Source: Alopecurus myosuroides (taxonomy: Eukaryota; Streptophyta; Magnoliopsida; Poales; Poaceae). Taken from it: DNA of 64,000 nucleotides. Below the pieces are notes generated by a model. That model worked only from the letters and a program-made list of their open reading frames with translations, did no database searches and was not told the origin of the DNA. The stretch is from contig CM054062.1 in NCBI GenBank assembly GCA_028641055.1, positions 187,053,958 to 187,117,957 on the forward strand, in the 5' to 3' direction. Shown one piece after another: positions 34,210 to 45,301 of the stretch (position 1 is its first letter; each line of letters begins with the position of its first letter). The position numbers and the translations under genes are program-made.

Positions 34210-34480
34210 AATGCTATGGTGGTGGGAAACTAGATTGGATCCCCCTTCAGGTGGCTCTCCCAGCCTTTAAATAGGTGGCTGGGTCTCAAGCCGAACCCGG
34301 GGGGGGGGGGGCGTTACAAACCCTAGCCCTAGTCGGTGGAAGCCTTCCAACCGCAAGTCTTGCGGGTGGGCCGCTGCTGGGCCATCTAGGGCCACGGGGT
34401 AGTGCTTTGTGTTGGGCTTCAGTGATGGGCCTTAGACGTGGTAGGCCCACTCGACAGGTGCTGAAGTCATCCCCACGTCA
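34210..34480 (-). repeat. Gypsy LTR, 5' part, joined to gag by a deletion
   Basis: On the minus strand it starts TGACGTGGGGATGACTTCAG at 34480 and continues like the LTRs at 36358 and 47646, including the G-run (34304-34316) and GGGTCTC-AGCCACCTATTT near 34265-34285. The 3' end of the LTR and the primer-binding site are missing: the sequence passes into gag at about 34200. It is the 5' LTR of the gag copy at 32485-34195. Confidence 0.7.
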
Positions 34481-35645
34481 GCAGGATTAGAACCTCGTCG
34501 GAGTTTCCATCAGCCTTTGCATAATCAGAAGCATGGTGTGTAGGGGGGATATGAGGAGGAATCTGGCGAGGGCGTGTGCGGCCAGGTGCGCTACTGGGTA
34601 CGGAAGTGTAGGAGGGAGGTGGCTTCCTAACCGACGGCATGGGAGCTCGGCCGAAACGGCGGAGCAGCGGGTGCAGGGGCGAGTCTGATCTGTTTCTTCT
34701 TTTCAGAGACGAGAGGACGGAGGTGAGAGGATAGGGATAACCGAGCAAGCGGACAACGCGTGAGTGGGTCCACGAACACCCGTCGCTCGGTCCTGGCGGA
34801 GGATGCGTGAGTTGTATCCTCCGGAGGTTTAGCGGGTTTTTCCTATTCGGAAAGACTCCAGATTTTGTTGTTGTTGAGGAAACTGAATATTTCGCCTTTT
34901 AGGCACATTTGTATTAGTTTCAATACGAACGACATCCACCAATTTACGTAATCATAAAGTAGACAAGCAGATCGGGTGTAGCAAAAATATGGGCATGTCA
35001 CCCAAGGGAGAGACCAATGCGGGTGTAGGAAAGGTTTAAGGCTTTGTTCGGTTTAGTAGAGTTTGAGCCTTTATTCGATTCTTAGGGATTTAACCCCCAC
35101 GTGGAACTAACCCCCACAGGATTTGGGTGATCCACGACCCTGCACCCAAATCCATTTGGGTACTGAATCACCCTAACCTCTCAACCCCCTACACTTTGCG
35201 TTGTTCAGTTATTCCACCTAGCAATGGTTAGTTCATCACACAGGTTTTTTTCCGTGAGCAACACCCGTAGCATAAATCAAAATACATGTAGCTACCCATT
35301 ATTCTTACATAGACAAGATCCATCATGCCAACACGCACAAGATATTGTACACTCTCAGTACATGAAACTTAAATACTTCGGGCTGTATATGTAGCATAAA
35401 CTTACAACGTGCATAATTAATGCCCATCGTAATAAAATTCAACAAAATATATGAAACAACTTAATCTTCTTTACTAGAAACTTTTTTTTAATTCGTCGGT
35501 CGTTTCCCATGGCCAGTTAGATAAAAAGAGGATTTATGTACACGCTTTCTCTCCAATAGTCAACTTCCTAAAAATATATGAACTGCGCCAATTGCAGTGT
35601 CGTAGAGATATTTGACAACACTCTGACCCAGTTGCTATCTATCTA
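34481..35645. other. Gene-free stretch
   Basis: Short open frames only. A Tourist-like start (GGCTTTGTTCGGTTTAG near 35039) is visible but no matching right end with duplication was found. No gene or RNA recognised. Confidence 0.35.
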
Positions 35646-35981
35646 TCTATACTTCTTATAAAGCAAAACCCCACTAACATGCATTAATGATTTTTCAATC
35701 TCAACATGCAAGTTATCCACATCATCTATTCTCCTAGCCAATCAATTGTCCACATCATATCCACTAATATTTATTAATCACTACATGCAAACTACACATC
35801 AACAATTTCTTAAACCATCCAATTATTTATATTATATAATTGAAAAAAAAATTCTATGATCAATTGAATTTTTCATATTCATTTAGAAAACATAATGTAT
35901 CACATCTCTTATACAGTTTATTTACAATATGTTATAGTTTATAAAGCAATCCCCGCAGCAACGCGCGGGGTATCTTTATAG
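35646..35981 (+). mobile_element. Helitron-like non-autonomous element, about 336 bp
   Basis: The 5' end TCTATACTTCTTATAAAGC and the 3' end CCCCGCAGCAACGCGCGGGG (GC-rich hairpin, 35951-35970) followed by TATCTTTATAG have the layout of cereal Helitrons: TC start, terminal hairpin about 10 bases before a CTRR-type end, no target duplication. The last bases are diverged from CTAG. The interior is AT-rich and has no Rep/helicase. Confidence 0.6.
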
Positions 35982-35984
35982 TTT

Positions 35985-36300
35985 GTTACATCTTTATGCA
36001 CATTTATTTTCTTCCTCGTGGAAATGGCGAAAAGCTCGGGGCAAAGCTCGGGGCACTGAAGTCTGAACGGTATACCCGAAAGCCAGCGGTTATGCCAGAG
36101 GATGCATTTGGCCCCATCTCCGAGAGTCATATCCCTGAGGCACGGAAGAGCTCCATGTCCGTAGAGCACGGCAAGGCCGTGCCACTCCATGGTCTTGAGG
36201 AATCTGTCCATGCATACGAGAGCCATCTAAGCCTCATTGCCCTTCCGAACTTCTCGATGTCGAAAATTCCCAGACCCGTTTAACTCCTTAGGCCTGCATA
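35985..36300 (-). pseudogene. LINE (non-LTR retrotransposon) ORF2 C-terminal fragment
   Basis: In the minus strand frames: GLGIFDIEKFGRAMRLRWL (36290-36230), then LGDGAKCILWHNRWLSGIPF and CPELFAISTRKKINVHKDV (36130-35985). These are the typical end of plant LINE ORF2, the zf-RVT region behind the reverse transcriptase. At least one frameshift separates the two blocks (near 36200). No 3' tail is visible because the Helitron-like end follows directly. Confidence 0.7.
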
Positions 36301-36357
36301 GAGTGCGATCAAGATCCTGGCATAGGATCAATACCACATCTGAAATCGGTAAGAAGT

Positions 36358-36820
36358 TGACGAGGGGATGAGTCCTAGACCTATCGGGTGAGGTTGTGGC
36401 ACCAACAGTTCTAGAAGGCCCAATCGAAGGCCCACCCGCAAAGCCTTGCGGGTCAAGAAGGAAACTTGTAACCGACCTAAGCTAGGGTTTGTAACACCCC
36501 TCCACCCCCCCAGGTACGGTTTGAGACCTGGCTACCTATATAAGGCCAGGAGAACCACTGAGAGGTGGATCCAAGCAATCACACACCACCAAAGCCTTGA
36601 ACTCGAGAACAGACTCTCGATTCGAGCACCCCCATTGTAACCGATCTATTGATAATACAGATCGACAGAGCAGGAGTAAGGGTTTTACCACTACGAGGGC
36701 CCCGAACCTGGGTAAATCTTGCCCCCCTGTTAGCCGACGTTCGTCACCAGCACCTACACGTTCTCCTAATCGAAACCCTAGCGGTTCACCCGAGGGACTT
36801 GTTGAGATGACTATTCGACA
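36358..36820 (+). repeat. Gypsy 5' LTR, 463 bp
   Basis: Starts TGACGAGGGGATGAGTCCTA and ends ATGACTATTCGACA, followed by the primer-binding site ATTGGCGCCGTCTGTGGGA (36821-36839). A TATATAAG box lies near 36536. Related LTRs in the window: 34210-34480 (minus, deleted), 44895-45301 (plus, 5' truncated) and 47646-48144 (minus). Confidence 0.85.
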
Positions 36821-36839
36821 ATTGGCGCCGTCTGTGGGA
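36821..36839 (+). other. Primer-binding site of the gypsy element
   Basis: ATTGGCGCCGTCTGTGGGA directly after the LTR end; TGGCGCC is the tRNA-complement start shared with the other gypsy family at 5331. Confidence 0.65.
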
Positions 36840-37810
36840 ATGGCGGGCGCTGGATCTACGACGTCTTTGGCCTCATCGTCGCCAACCTTCAGCTGGAGCC
36901 CCGGAACCTCAACTTCAGCAGATCCGATTCGATTCGGGTCAATCATCATCGCGCCTCACTCGCCGGAATCGCGCCCGGTGTTCAGCGGATTGGAGAAAAG
37001 CGTCAGCCTGACGTTCGGGAGCCTCCACTTCCACGCCAACAAAGCAGTTATCCTGCACTTCTCTGAGCAAGCCGATCTCGGCGACTCGGACTCTGAGTCC
37101 GTCTCGAGCCCGGCAACCTTCGAATCGCTTCCCAATGATGCTGGTCGCGATGTAGCCCAGGGGCGGATGGATCCGCCCCAGCACTCGCAACTTCCATACT
37201 ATCTCGGCTGAAGAACCTTCTCGGGTCGGCGAAACTTGTCAACCTCCGCCTAGGACTCGCGGGCCATATCTGGCTCAAGTCTGCATGGCAGGATCGACCG
37301 AGCCACCCGAAGAAACTGAAGACAACCGGAAAGAGCGAGAGCACATCAAAGTGTCGCGAGATGCCTGGCTCAAGGCAAAAAAGGCTGTACACTCAGGTCG
37401 GCCGATTGAAGAAGGAGCCCCTCAGGAAGATCTGACTGCATACCACTATCACCTAGTGAAAGCAGCGGAATTGATCTGAGAAGTCTGCAAGAATCTGGAC
37501 GAACGGAAGAAACTGTCGGACGAATCAAGTCTACGCCGTGCGGCTCTCTCCAAAACGTATTCGGTAGGGAACAACCCCCCGAAGAAAATATACGTCTCGA
37601 AGACCGCGGCCCTGGATGGCGAGTCTCTCAGCGGGATCAGCAGAACACTCGAAACCTCCCTTATGCACGTCGACGACGACGGCAACGTGCACCCGCCGAC
37701 TCCCGCCGCCACAGTCCTGGCTGCAGCCACATACCTGCAGGTGAACCAGCCAGGGGAGAATGACCCCCGCGCGGAGCAATATAGGCAAGTCCAGAAGGGG
37801 CTAGGCATGG
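36840..37810 (+). pseudogene. Gypsy gag, N-terminal part, broken
   Basis: The start codon is 36840, at the end of the primer-binding site. Blocks: IRFGSIIIAPHSPESRPVFS, SLTFGSLHFHANKAVILHFS, DSESVSSPATFESLPNDAG (to about 37150), then after a frameshift TEPPEETEDNRKEREHIKVS, DAWLKAKKAVHSGRPIEEGA (37285-37430), and LETSLMHVDDDGNVHPPTPA, RAEQYRQVQKGLGMA (37650-37810). Stops at about 37209 and 37477 break it. It ends abruptly after VQKGLGMA, exactly where the minus-strand copy at 33290 continues with GAAIAAQIRK, so the downstream sequence is an insertion. Confidence 0.8.
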
Positions 37811-39290
37811 CATTCGTGAGATTCTGCTGTTTTTAGTTTCAGAAAAGTTGTTCTGCAAATATTCGCGGAATTGGAAAATTTGAAGCCCGGAATTCTTAGA
37901 AACCCTGAAGGTTCCATGAAGTCCCAAAGAGACCCGGAGGGGGGCCACACCATAGGGCGGCGCGCCCCTGGCCACGCCATGGGGAGGTGTGGGCCCCTCG
38001 GGCGTCTATAGCCATCGCCCTTTCACTTATTTATTCCCCCCGATATGTGAAACCTAAAAATATACCACTTTTTTCCGAGAAACACCTTAGGACGCCGTCA
38101 TCGTCAACCCGAGATCGGGAGGGTTCTGGAGCTCTCCCCGGCACCGTGCTGGGAGAGGAATTCATCACCAGAGGGCTCTACACCACCATGCCCGCCTCCG
38201 GGGTGATACGTGAGTAGTTCATCCTTGGACTATGAGTCCATAACAGTAGCTAGATGGTTGTCTCCGCCACTTTATGCATCATGTTTAGATCTCGTGAGCT
38301 ACCTTACATGATCGAGATCATCTTATTGTAATGCTATTGTTGTGTTTGCTGGGATCCGATGAAAGTTGAATGCTATGTCTTCTGATTATCAATATATCAT
38401 GTTATCTTCATGCATATGTTATTTATGATATTGCATGCTCTCCGTTATTAGTAGATGCTCTGGCCAAGTAGATGCTAGTAACTCCAAGAGGGAGTATTTA
38501 TGCTCGATAGTGGGTTCATGCCTCCTTTGCATCTATGCTCGAGTGACAGAAACGTGAAGATGGAGGATGGATGTTTCCATTAGGGGGAAAACAACGATGT
38601 TTACTTTGTTTACATTGTTTACATTACACACTTTGCTTACTGCAATTATCTGTTGCTTGCAACTTAATACCCAACGTTTGTTTGGATGATATTCGGAAGG
38701 TGGATTATTAGTCATAGATGGAGTTGGATGACGGTCTATGTATTTTGTTGTAATGCCCGCATGAATCACATAGTAATATTTATGTCTTGCATATGCACTA
38801 CAGTGCAGCCTTTATTTTTATCAATTGCCCAGCTGTAATTTGTTCACCACATACGTTATTTATTTTCTATGCAGAGACACCACTAGTGAACTGTGGACCC
38901 ATTTCCTCATACTGATAACACAACCACTGCGATTACTGTTTTCACACTGCTGCTATTGTTTTCATATTGTTCTCATACTATTTTCCACACCATACGTTTA
39001 ACCTCCTTGTGTTCAGCAAAACCAGTGAGATTGACAAACTCACATCTTCGTTGGGGCAAAGCGATTTGATTGTGTTGTGTAGGTTCCACGTTGCTTCTGA
39101 ACCGGTAGTGCGACCATTCATCTTAGCTGCATCAACCTTCAGAAGTTCCTTTTTCCTCCTACTGGTTGATTCAACCTTAGTTTATTTCTGAGGGAAACTT
39201 ACTGCTGTTCTCTTCATACTTTCCTCTTAGGGTCTCCCAACGAACGTGTGTTACACGGGCATCAAGCTAATTTTCCAGCACCTTTGCCGG
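37811..39290 (+). repeat. Unassigned LTR-type repeat
   Basis: Begins with TTCGTGAGATTCTGCTGTTT and contains a GC-rich imperfect palindrome (GGGGGCCACACCATAGGGCG to CCATGGGGAGGTGTGGGCCC, 37937-37997), a long non-coding AT-richer stretch, and an end with GGGAAACTTACTGCTGTTCT (39194) and TTTGCCGGGGAGGAAG (39283-39298), reminiscent of the primer-binding region of some gypsy families. The repeat at 62818-64000 shares both features in reverse. No coding region. Confidence 0.5.
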
Positions 39291-42200
39291 GGAGGAAGAG
39301 AATTTCTGCAAATTTGGTTTGTGTAATCACTAAAGACGACTAAGAGGGATGTTGTTTTTGAGTGGGAGTTCATGGTATAATTTTGAATTAACTTGAACTT
39401 ATTTATCATGAACAACCAATCAAAGTGAATTTGCACAAATTGTAGTATTCATTGGCATCCACAAAACTACCTTACACTTAGATTGTTGATTGAGATATAA
39501 CTGTTATGATCTGGTAAAAATCATTTAAGATTGGTACAGTACTAGTGAAATTTAAAATTGAGTCCTATTGTAGATTTTTGGTATTCACTACCTAGCTCCA
39601 TATGGTTAATGATTGATTGATCTAAAGAGCAACCAATTCCTACTTAGAATCTAGAGTCATGGTTGGTTCCATATTACTTTATCTTCAAAAGATTGTTTTG
39701 TTGATCAAGGTGATTTTGGAACTGAAAAGAGTTGTTTTCAGAAACAATCAAGTAAAAGATATATTGATATCTAGAAACTTATTTGTCGCAACATGACTGA
39801 GTATAATTTAGCGTGACAATGTTTGCTTATATTATCTGAATATATGCAATGATTGAAGATGCTAGGCATTTGAATATTCCAAGGAGTTGGGCGCTAAAAA
39901 TTATCGTCTAAATTCCTTCCTTCGAGCTATAGTAGCTTAATCATAAAATTGTTATGATGGGATGGATTAAAAGTATGGGTAAAGTCGTTTACCTTACATG
40001 GAGATTGCTAAGAGTGGAATCTAGAAGAATACTATTAATATGATGATATTAGTAGAACAATCAAACTCAAAGTATGACTCAATGAGTGATAGTATATGAC
40101 TAACACGCCAAAGAAAATGAGCTAGTAAGACTAGCATTGTTTGATGTTGAATGATTCTTCTGTAAAGGAAAGAGAATATTGAAAATAGAATTATAAAAAG
40201 ATATATGGTAGAAAAAGAAGATAACTGGAAAAGTCCAGCTCAGGAGTATATGCTTGATATACAAGTTATAATGTATTACTAGTTAACAAAGTATTTTTAG
40301 GTATTTTGATACCACATTGGTTGGTATGAGTTGTCATATAAAGAAACGCAATGCAAGAAATACAAGTGCCTAAAAGGAACTAGTAATAGATGTGGAATCG
40401 ATTATGACAAGAACATAAATAAAGTGTTATTGTGTTCATTGTCGTATCGAACCAAATATTCAAGATTTATTTTAAGAACTAATAAGTTGTTATTTTGTTC
40501 TAGTCTTTTGTGAAAACAAATGAGATTGTTCAAACTATGACCATATTCCATAGTCGATAGATATGTTAATATAAATCATGTTGGTAAAGTAAACATCTAT
40601 AAAACTAAATGCTAAACGTTGCAAGACGTGAAAGAGTTTCACTTAAATTGTGACACCACCATTTTAGTTCATATCGGAAAGGAAAACATGAAGGAACTCC
40701 ATATTGATGGACTTCCGGAGTCATTTTGTTTTGAATAAATTGACGCTTGTGAGACCTCTTCCAAAAGATGACAAGAATTCCGTTCTTAGGCCAAACTAGA
40801 ATGGACGACTAATTTAGTGGAGATTATACATATTTATGTATATAGTCCATTATGTGTAGTCATGTATGGTGGATTAATTTTCCTTCATAAAATTTTGTCG
40901 ATGATTTGAGTAGATATGTGAGTATATCTATTTAAAGAGAACGGAGTTTGACATTTTGAATTGGTTCAAATGGTTGTTAATATGAAGTAAAAATCATTGT
41001 AACAAGATAATCAAGTATTTATGATTGGATCATAAAGGATAAAGTTTGAGTTACAAGTTTAGCAAAACATCTGAGAAGTTGCAGAATTGTTCTACAACTT
41101 ATATTACTCGAATTATCCCACATTAGTTTGGAGTGTTCGAGAGACAAAATCAAACCTTGTTTGACATGGTAAGATAAATAAAAATGTCATTATAATTTTG
41201 TAGTTTATACATTAGTGACAACCATTTTTCCACTGAAAATAGCACCATCATGATCCGTTGAAATTGACAACATATAAGATATGGTTTGGGTAGTGACCCG
41301 AATTGTCATTTTCTTAAGTTTTGGTATGCATAGCATGTGTACAATGTTTACAACCAAAATAGGATAAATATATGTTTATAAGGTTATCCCAAATAAAACA
41401 TTGGGTATTTCTCCTATCACTAAACCAAACAACAAATATTGTTTGTCAGAAAGGGTTGATTTCTCGAGAAAGTAGTTCTTGCGAAATAAGTGAGTGTGAG
41501 CACAGTACAAACTCAACGAGATTAGAGAATCTTCGTTATCATGTCAAGAGTAGCGCAGCACTGGAAGTTGTTCCGGAGTTTGCTATTTTGACAAAGTAGA
41601 AGACACTACATGTGTTGTAGATACTTCGGATGAGTTTGCGTACTGAACCACAAAAGTCCTAAAACTTTATACTTAGACCAACTTGTGGTTTAAGAGAAAA
41701 GTGTTGTTTTGACAACAAAATGACCTGGACCTTATAAAGGAAGCAGATGATGGCCCCTGACTTCGTAAAATTGACTATGAGTCATTATATCCATCATAGT
41801 ATCCTTGTATGTATATCAAGTATGTGACTTGGTCGTCTTTTCGATAGGCGTGATGCCTAACGATAGCAAAAGGGTCTATATAGCGACAAAGACATGGATT
41901 TTTACATCCTTTGAAAGTTGTACTTATCGAAAAGTTGTTTTCGATGAAGTTCAAAGAGTTGACTACTACAAGATTTTGATCTTCCGTAGTGATGCTTTAG
42001 TCTTTGCGGATAGTTCTAGCAAAAGTTTCATATTATGATATGACACTTGAATAACAAAACCAACTCTCCTCTCGGGGAAGTTTGATCAAAGATATGTACT
42101 TGACACAGTCTGAGAGTTTTGTAAAATTCAAAAGGTTGCTAGAAAGGTATGCACACTTCAATGGTTGAAGTGAGCATAACGAAGTTGAAATATTTACCTA

Positions 42201-43248
42201 AATGAAGTTATCAAAAGAGTTTGATTCCATCATGAACGATAAAGATGTTTGTAGAGTTACAAGAAATTAAGTGGGAGCGCTATGACATATTTCCAATACT
42301 TTATGTGGATGACATATAGTTAATTGGAAGATATGTATTTTAAATTAACACGGTTAAGATTTTCATATTAATAAAAGGCTTAGAAGATACTGGGCATCAA
42401 TATAAAAGATGGATTGAAGCGCCTGATATGAAGCCAAATTATATAGATGAAATATTGAAGTAAGTCAATATCGAAATGACAAGGAGTTCTTGTCACATGG
42501 AAAATAATTGAGCAAGATTCAAGTGTTTTGACACATGATGAGCATCATTGAAATTGAGATTTCTAAGTCATATTTCCATGCTATGTACACAATCAGATAA
42601 GTCCTATGCTATAAAATGTTATAGCAGGATAATTCATATGATGATTAGACAACAGTGGGAGAGATCCTTGTGTCATTTTAGAAATGATAAGGATATGTTT
42701 TCCTATGTAGTAATGACAAAATGTTAGTTGTAATATGTTACACTAATAGTCTTGTCATATATTCAAATAAATTTATCTCAATTAAAATACGTGATGAAGG
42801 GTAGCACAATAGGCTGGAAGAAAGTTCCATGCTGGATTTGAAAAAGTTTCAAAATTATAATATTGTGACAGATACTACAACAAAGACTAAAGTATATCGT
42901 TGTGTTGACAACTGATATTAAGCGTATTTTGTGTCAAGGAGTTCTTTATTGAACTTGGTGAATTGCCAAGAATGCTGACACTATGAAGCTACATTTTCAC
43001 AATGTTAGTGAAATTAGTTTAAGCTGAGGAATTAAGGTTTTACCGATTGACCAAATATATACAAAGCCATCTCATTAGAGAATGAGTGATGCGTGTAGAC
43101 GCAAAGAACATGCAAATACAATAGGACCTGAACAGTTCAGATCTTTTTGATGATGTTTACCATATGCGAAGCATGGTAATAACACTGGAACGCCATATGT
43201 GTTAAGTGCTTACATACTAGATTATTGACTCTAGTGCAAGTGGGAGAC
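39291..43248 (+). pseudogene. Ty1/copia (Angela/BARE-like) interior, heavily decayed
   Basis: No long frame survives, but pieces of copia pol can be read in order. Near 40660-40860 is a pre-integrase/integrase stretch (GKENMKELHIDGLPESFCFE, LVEIIHIYV, PLCVV). Near 41372-41600 is VRLSQIKHWVFLLSL and later residues of the integrase-RT spacer. Near 42236-42330 are RT remnants (FDSIMNDKDVCRVT, then a damaged YVDD region around TTTATGTGGATGACATA). Near 42930-43080 is the RNase H end (IAKNADTMKLHF, IDQIYTKPSH). A purine tract AAGTGGGAGAC directly precedes the LTR at 43249. The first kilobase is unreadable and the 5' LTR is absent. The density of stops suggests an old insertion. Confidence 0.65.
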
Positions 43249-44894
43249 TGAAGGGAATATGCCCGAGAGGCAATAATAAAATGGTTATTATCTTATTCCT
43301 TATTTATGATGAATGTTTATTTCTCATGCTAGAATTGTATTAACCGGAAACATTGATACATGTGTGTTTAATAAACAAGCAATGGTTCCTAGTAAAGGCT
43401 CTCTTTTAACTAGCTCGTTGATTAATAGATGATCAAGGTTTCCTGATCATGAACATTGGGTGTTGTTAATAACGGGGTCATGTCATTAGAAGAATGATGT
43501 GATGAACATATACCCAAAGTAGATATAGCAATGCGATCAAGTCATTAGGTTTACATTGTTATATCAAACATACGAAGTAACTTATTCCTTAGACCATGAG
43601 ATCATGTCAATCACTGATACCGGAAGGGTGCTTTGATGTCATCAAACGTCACACCGTAACAGGGTGACTATAAAGGTGTCGTTAGGTATTCGGAAAGTAT
43701 TAGTTGAGGATCATGGATCAAGAGTAGGATTTGTCCATCCAATATGACGGAGAGATATACTCTGTGCCCTCTCGGTGATATCACATCGACACCGCTTGCA
43801 AGCACGTGATATGATCACAAGGATATTATATCATGGGAACGAGAAAAGAGTACTTGTCGGTAACGAGATTAAACAAGGTATGGTTGATACCAATGATCGA
43901 ATCTCGGACAAGTAAAATATCGCGATACAAAGGGAAATAGTCACGACGTTGATGGTTCACATGATCACGAGAGTCATCGTTGAATATATAAGAGTCATCA
44001 CGGATCTCCAGATCCTCTATTGATTATTGATCGGAGAGGAGTCTCGATCATGTCTATCTTATTCACGAACCGTAGAGTGACACACTTATGGTTTGATGAC
44101 GCGTTTGAGAGGATACGGAATATCGAAGAATATTTTGAGCAGCACCGAAATTATTTCGGGGAAAATTGAAATAGTTTAAGGGTTTTTTCATCAAATGGTT
44201 GTTAATAGAATTAACAAATGATTCGAGGAGCTATATGAAAAAGTTTGTTAATAGAATTAACAAATGCTGAAATAAAGAAATAAAAATGTTTTATTTATTT
44301 ATTAAAGAAAAACTCTTGATTTTCTAAGTGGAGTTTTAAAGGAAAATGAGTGGGTGTGAATGGAGTGTCCACTCACATGATGAAGGAAGAGGTGGGGGCA
44401 CACCATGGGGCTGGCCGCACCCTCCTTGGGCTGCCTCCCCTCTCCTATAAATAGAGGGCATGAGCTCCCTCTCTCTCACACACTTGCCCACTTCCTTTTC
44501 CCTCGACCCGCTGCTCCATTCCATGGTTTCCGGATTGGCGAAGCCCTGACCGTGGGATTCTTCACCACCACCACGCCGTCATGCTGCTGGAGTTCCGAGG
44601 GATCCTCTACTTCCGCGCCCCGCTGGATCGAGGGAACGAAGGTTGTCATCAACCGTACGTGTGACCGATCACGGAGGCACAGCCGGATTGCGGTGCACAT
44701 CTTCTCGCTATCGGGATCGGTGTGAGTACGACTACGCCAACAACGAGATTTGATCTCGTAACGCTTTGTGTCTTCGAGGGTATTTGTTCTTCTTAACCCT
44801 CTCTTTGCCCGTTGCACTTCGTCTTCTAGATTAGATCTTGGCCTTTCGGGTATCTCTCGCGTAGGATTTTTTTTTCTATGCAACGACCCCTTCA
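43249..44894 (+). repeat. Copia (Angela/BARE-like) 3' LTR, 1,646 bp
   Basis: Starts TGAAGGGAATATGCCCGAG and continues with AGGCAATAATAAAATGGTTA, close to the known start of Angela/BARE-group LTRs. It ends CAACGACCCCTTCA, giving TGAAGG/CCTTCA inverted termini. TATAAATAGAGG near 44450 is a good TATA box. The gypsy LTR continues right after it at 44895 with ACAGTTCTAG. Confidence 0.88.
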
Positions 44895-45301
44895 ACAGTT
44901 CTAGAAGGCCCAATCGTAGACCCACCCGCAAAGCCTTGCGGGTCAAGAAGGAAACTTGTAACCGACCTAAGCTAGGGTTTGTAACCCCCGCCCCGGTACG
45001 GTTTGAGACCTGGTTACCTATATAAGGACAGGAGAACCACCGAGAGGGGGATCCAAGCAATCACACACCACCAAATCCTTGAACTCGAGACCAGACTCTC
45101 GATTCGAGCACCCCCATTGTAACTGATCTATTGATAATACAAATCAACAGAGCAGGAGTAAGGGTTTTACCTCTACGAAGGCCTCGAACCTGGGTAAATG
45201 TTGCCCCCTGTTAGCCGACGATCGTCACCAGCGTCTACACGTTCTCCTAATCGAAACCCTACCGGTTCACCTGAGGGACTTGTTGAGATGACTATTCGAC
45301 G
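44895..45301 (+). repeat. Gypsy 3' LTR, 5' truncated by the copia element
   Basis: Corresponds to bases 48 onward of the LTR at 36358-36820 (both read ACAGTTCTAGAAGGCCCAAT) and ends ATGACTATTCGACG. CTATATAAGG near 45018 is the TATA box. The last base is mutated from A to G if the end is at 45301. Confidence 0.8.

Larger units (their letters stand above)
36358..45301 (+). mobile_element. Composite gypsy element with nested insertions
   Basis: 5' LTR 36358-36820, primer-binding site, gag to 37810, then unrelated inserts, and a 5'-truncated 3' LTR 44895-45301. Flanking pentamers GAAGT (36353-36357) and GGAGT (45302-45306) differ at one base, consistent with an old target duplication. All of pol is missing. 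The inserts are an LTR-type repeat (37811-39290) and a decayed copia element with its 3' LTR (39291-44894), the latter cut into base 47 of the gypsy 3' LTR. Confidence 0.6.

Noticed and set aside
34304..34316. G-runs at 34304, 47957 and 63866 as a special signal
   Set aside because: They lie in LTR-type repeats at corresponding places and are best explained as ordinary homopolymers, also prone to length errors in sequencing.
35039..35220. Tourist MITE starting GGCTTTGTTCGG
   Set aside because: No inverted partner or TAA/TTA duplication found at a right end.
40331..42038. Short + strand ORFs as separate genes
   Set aside because: They are surviving pieces of the decayed copia polyprotein or chance frames between its stops.
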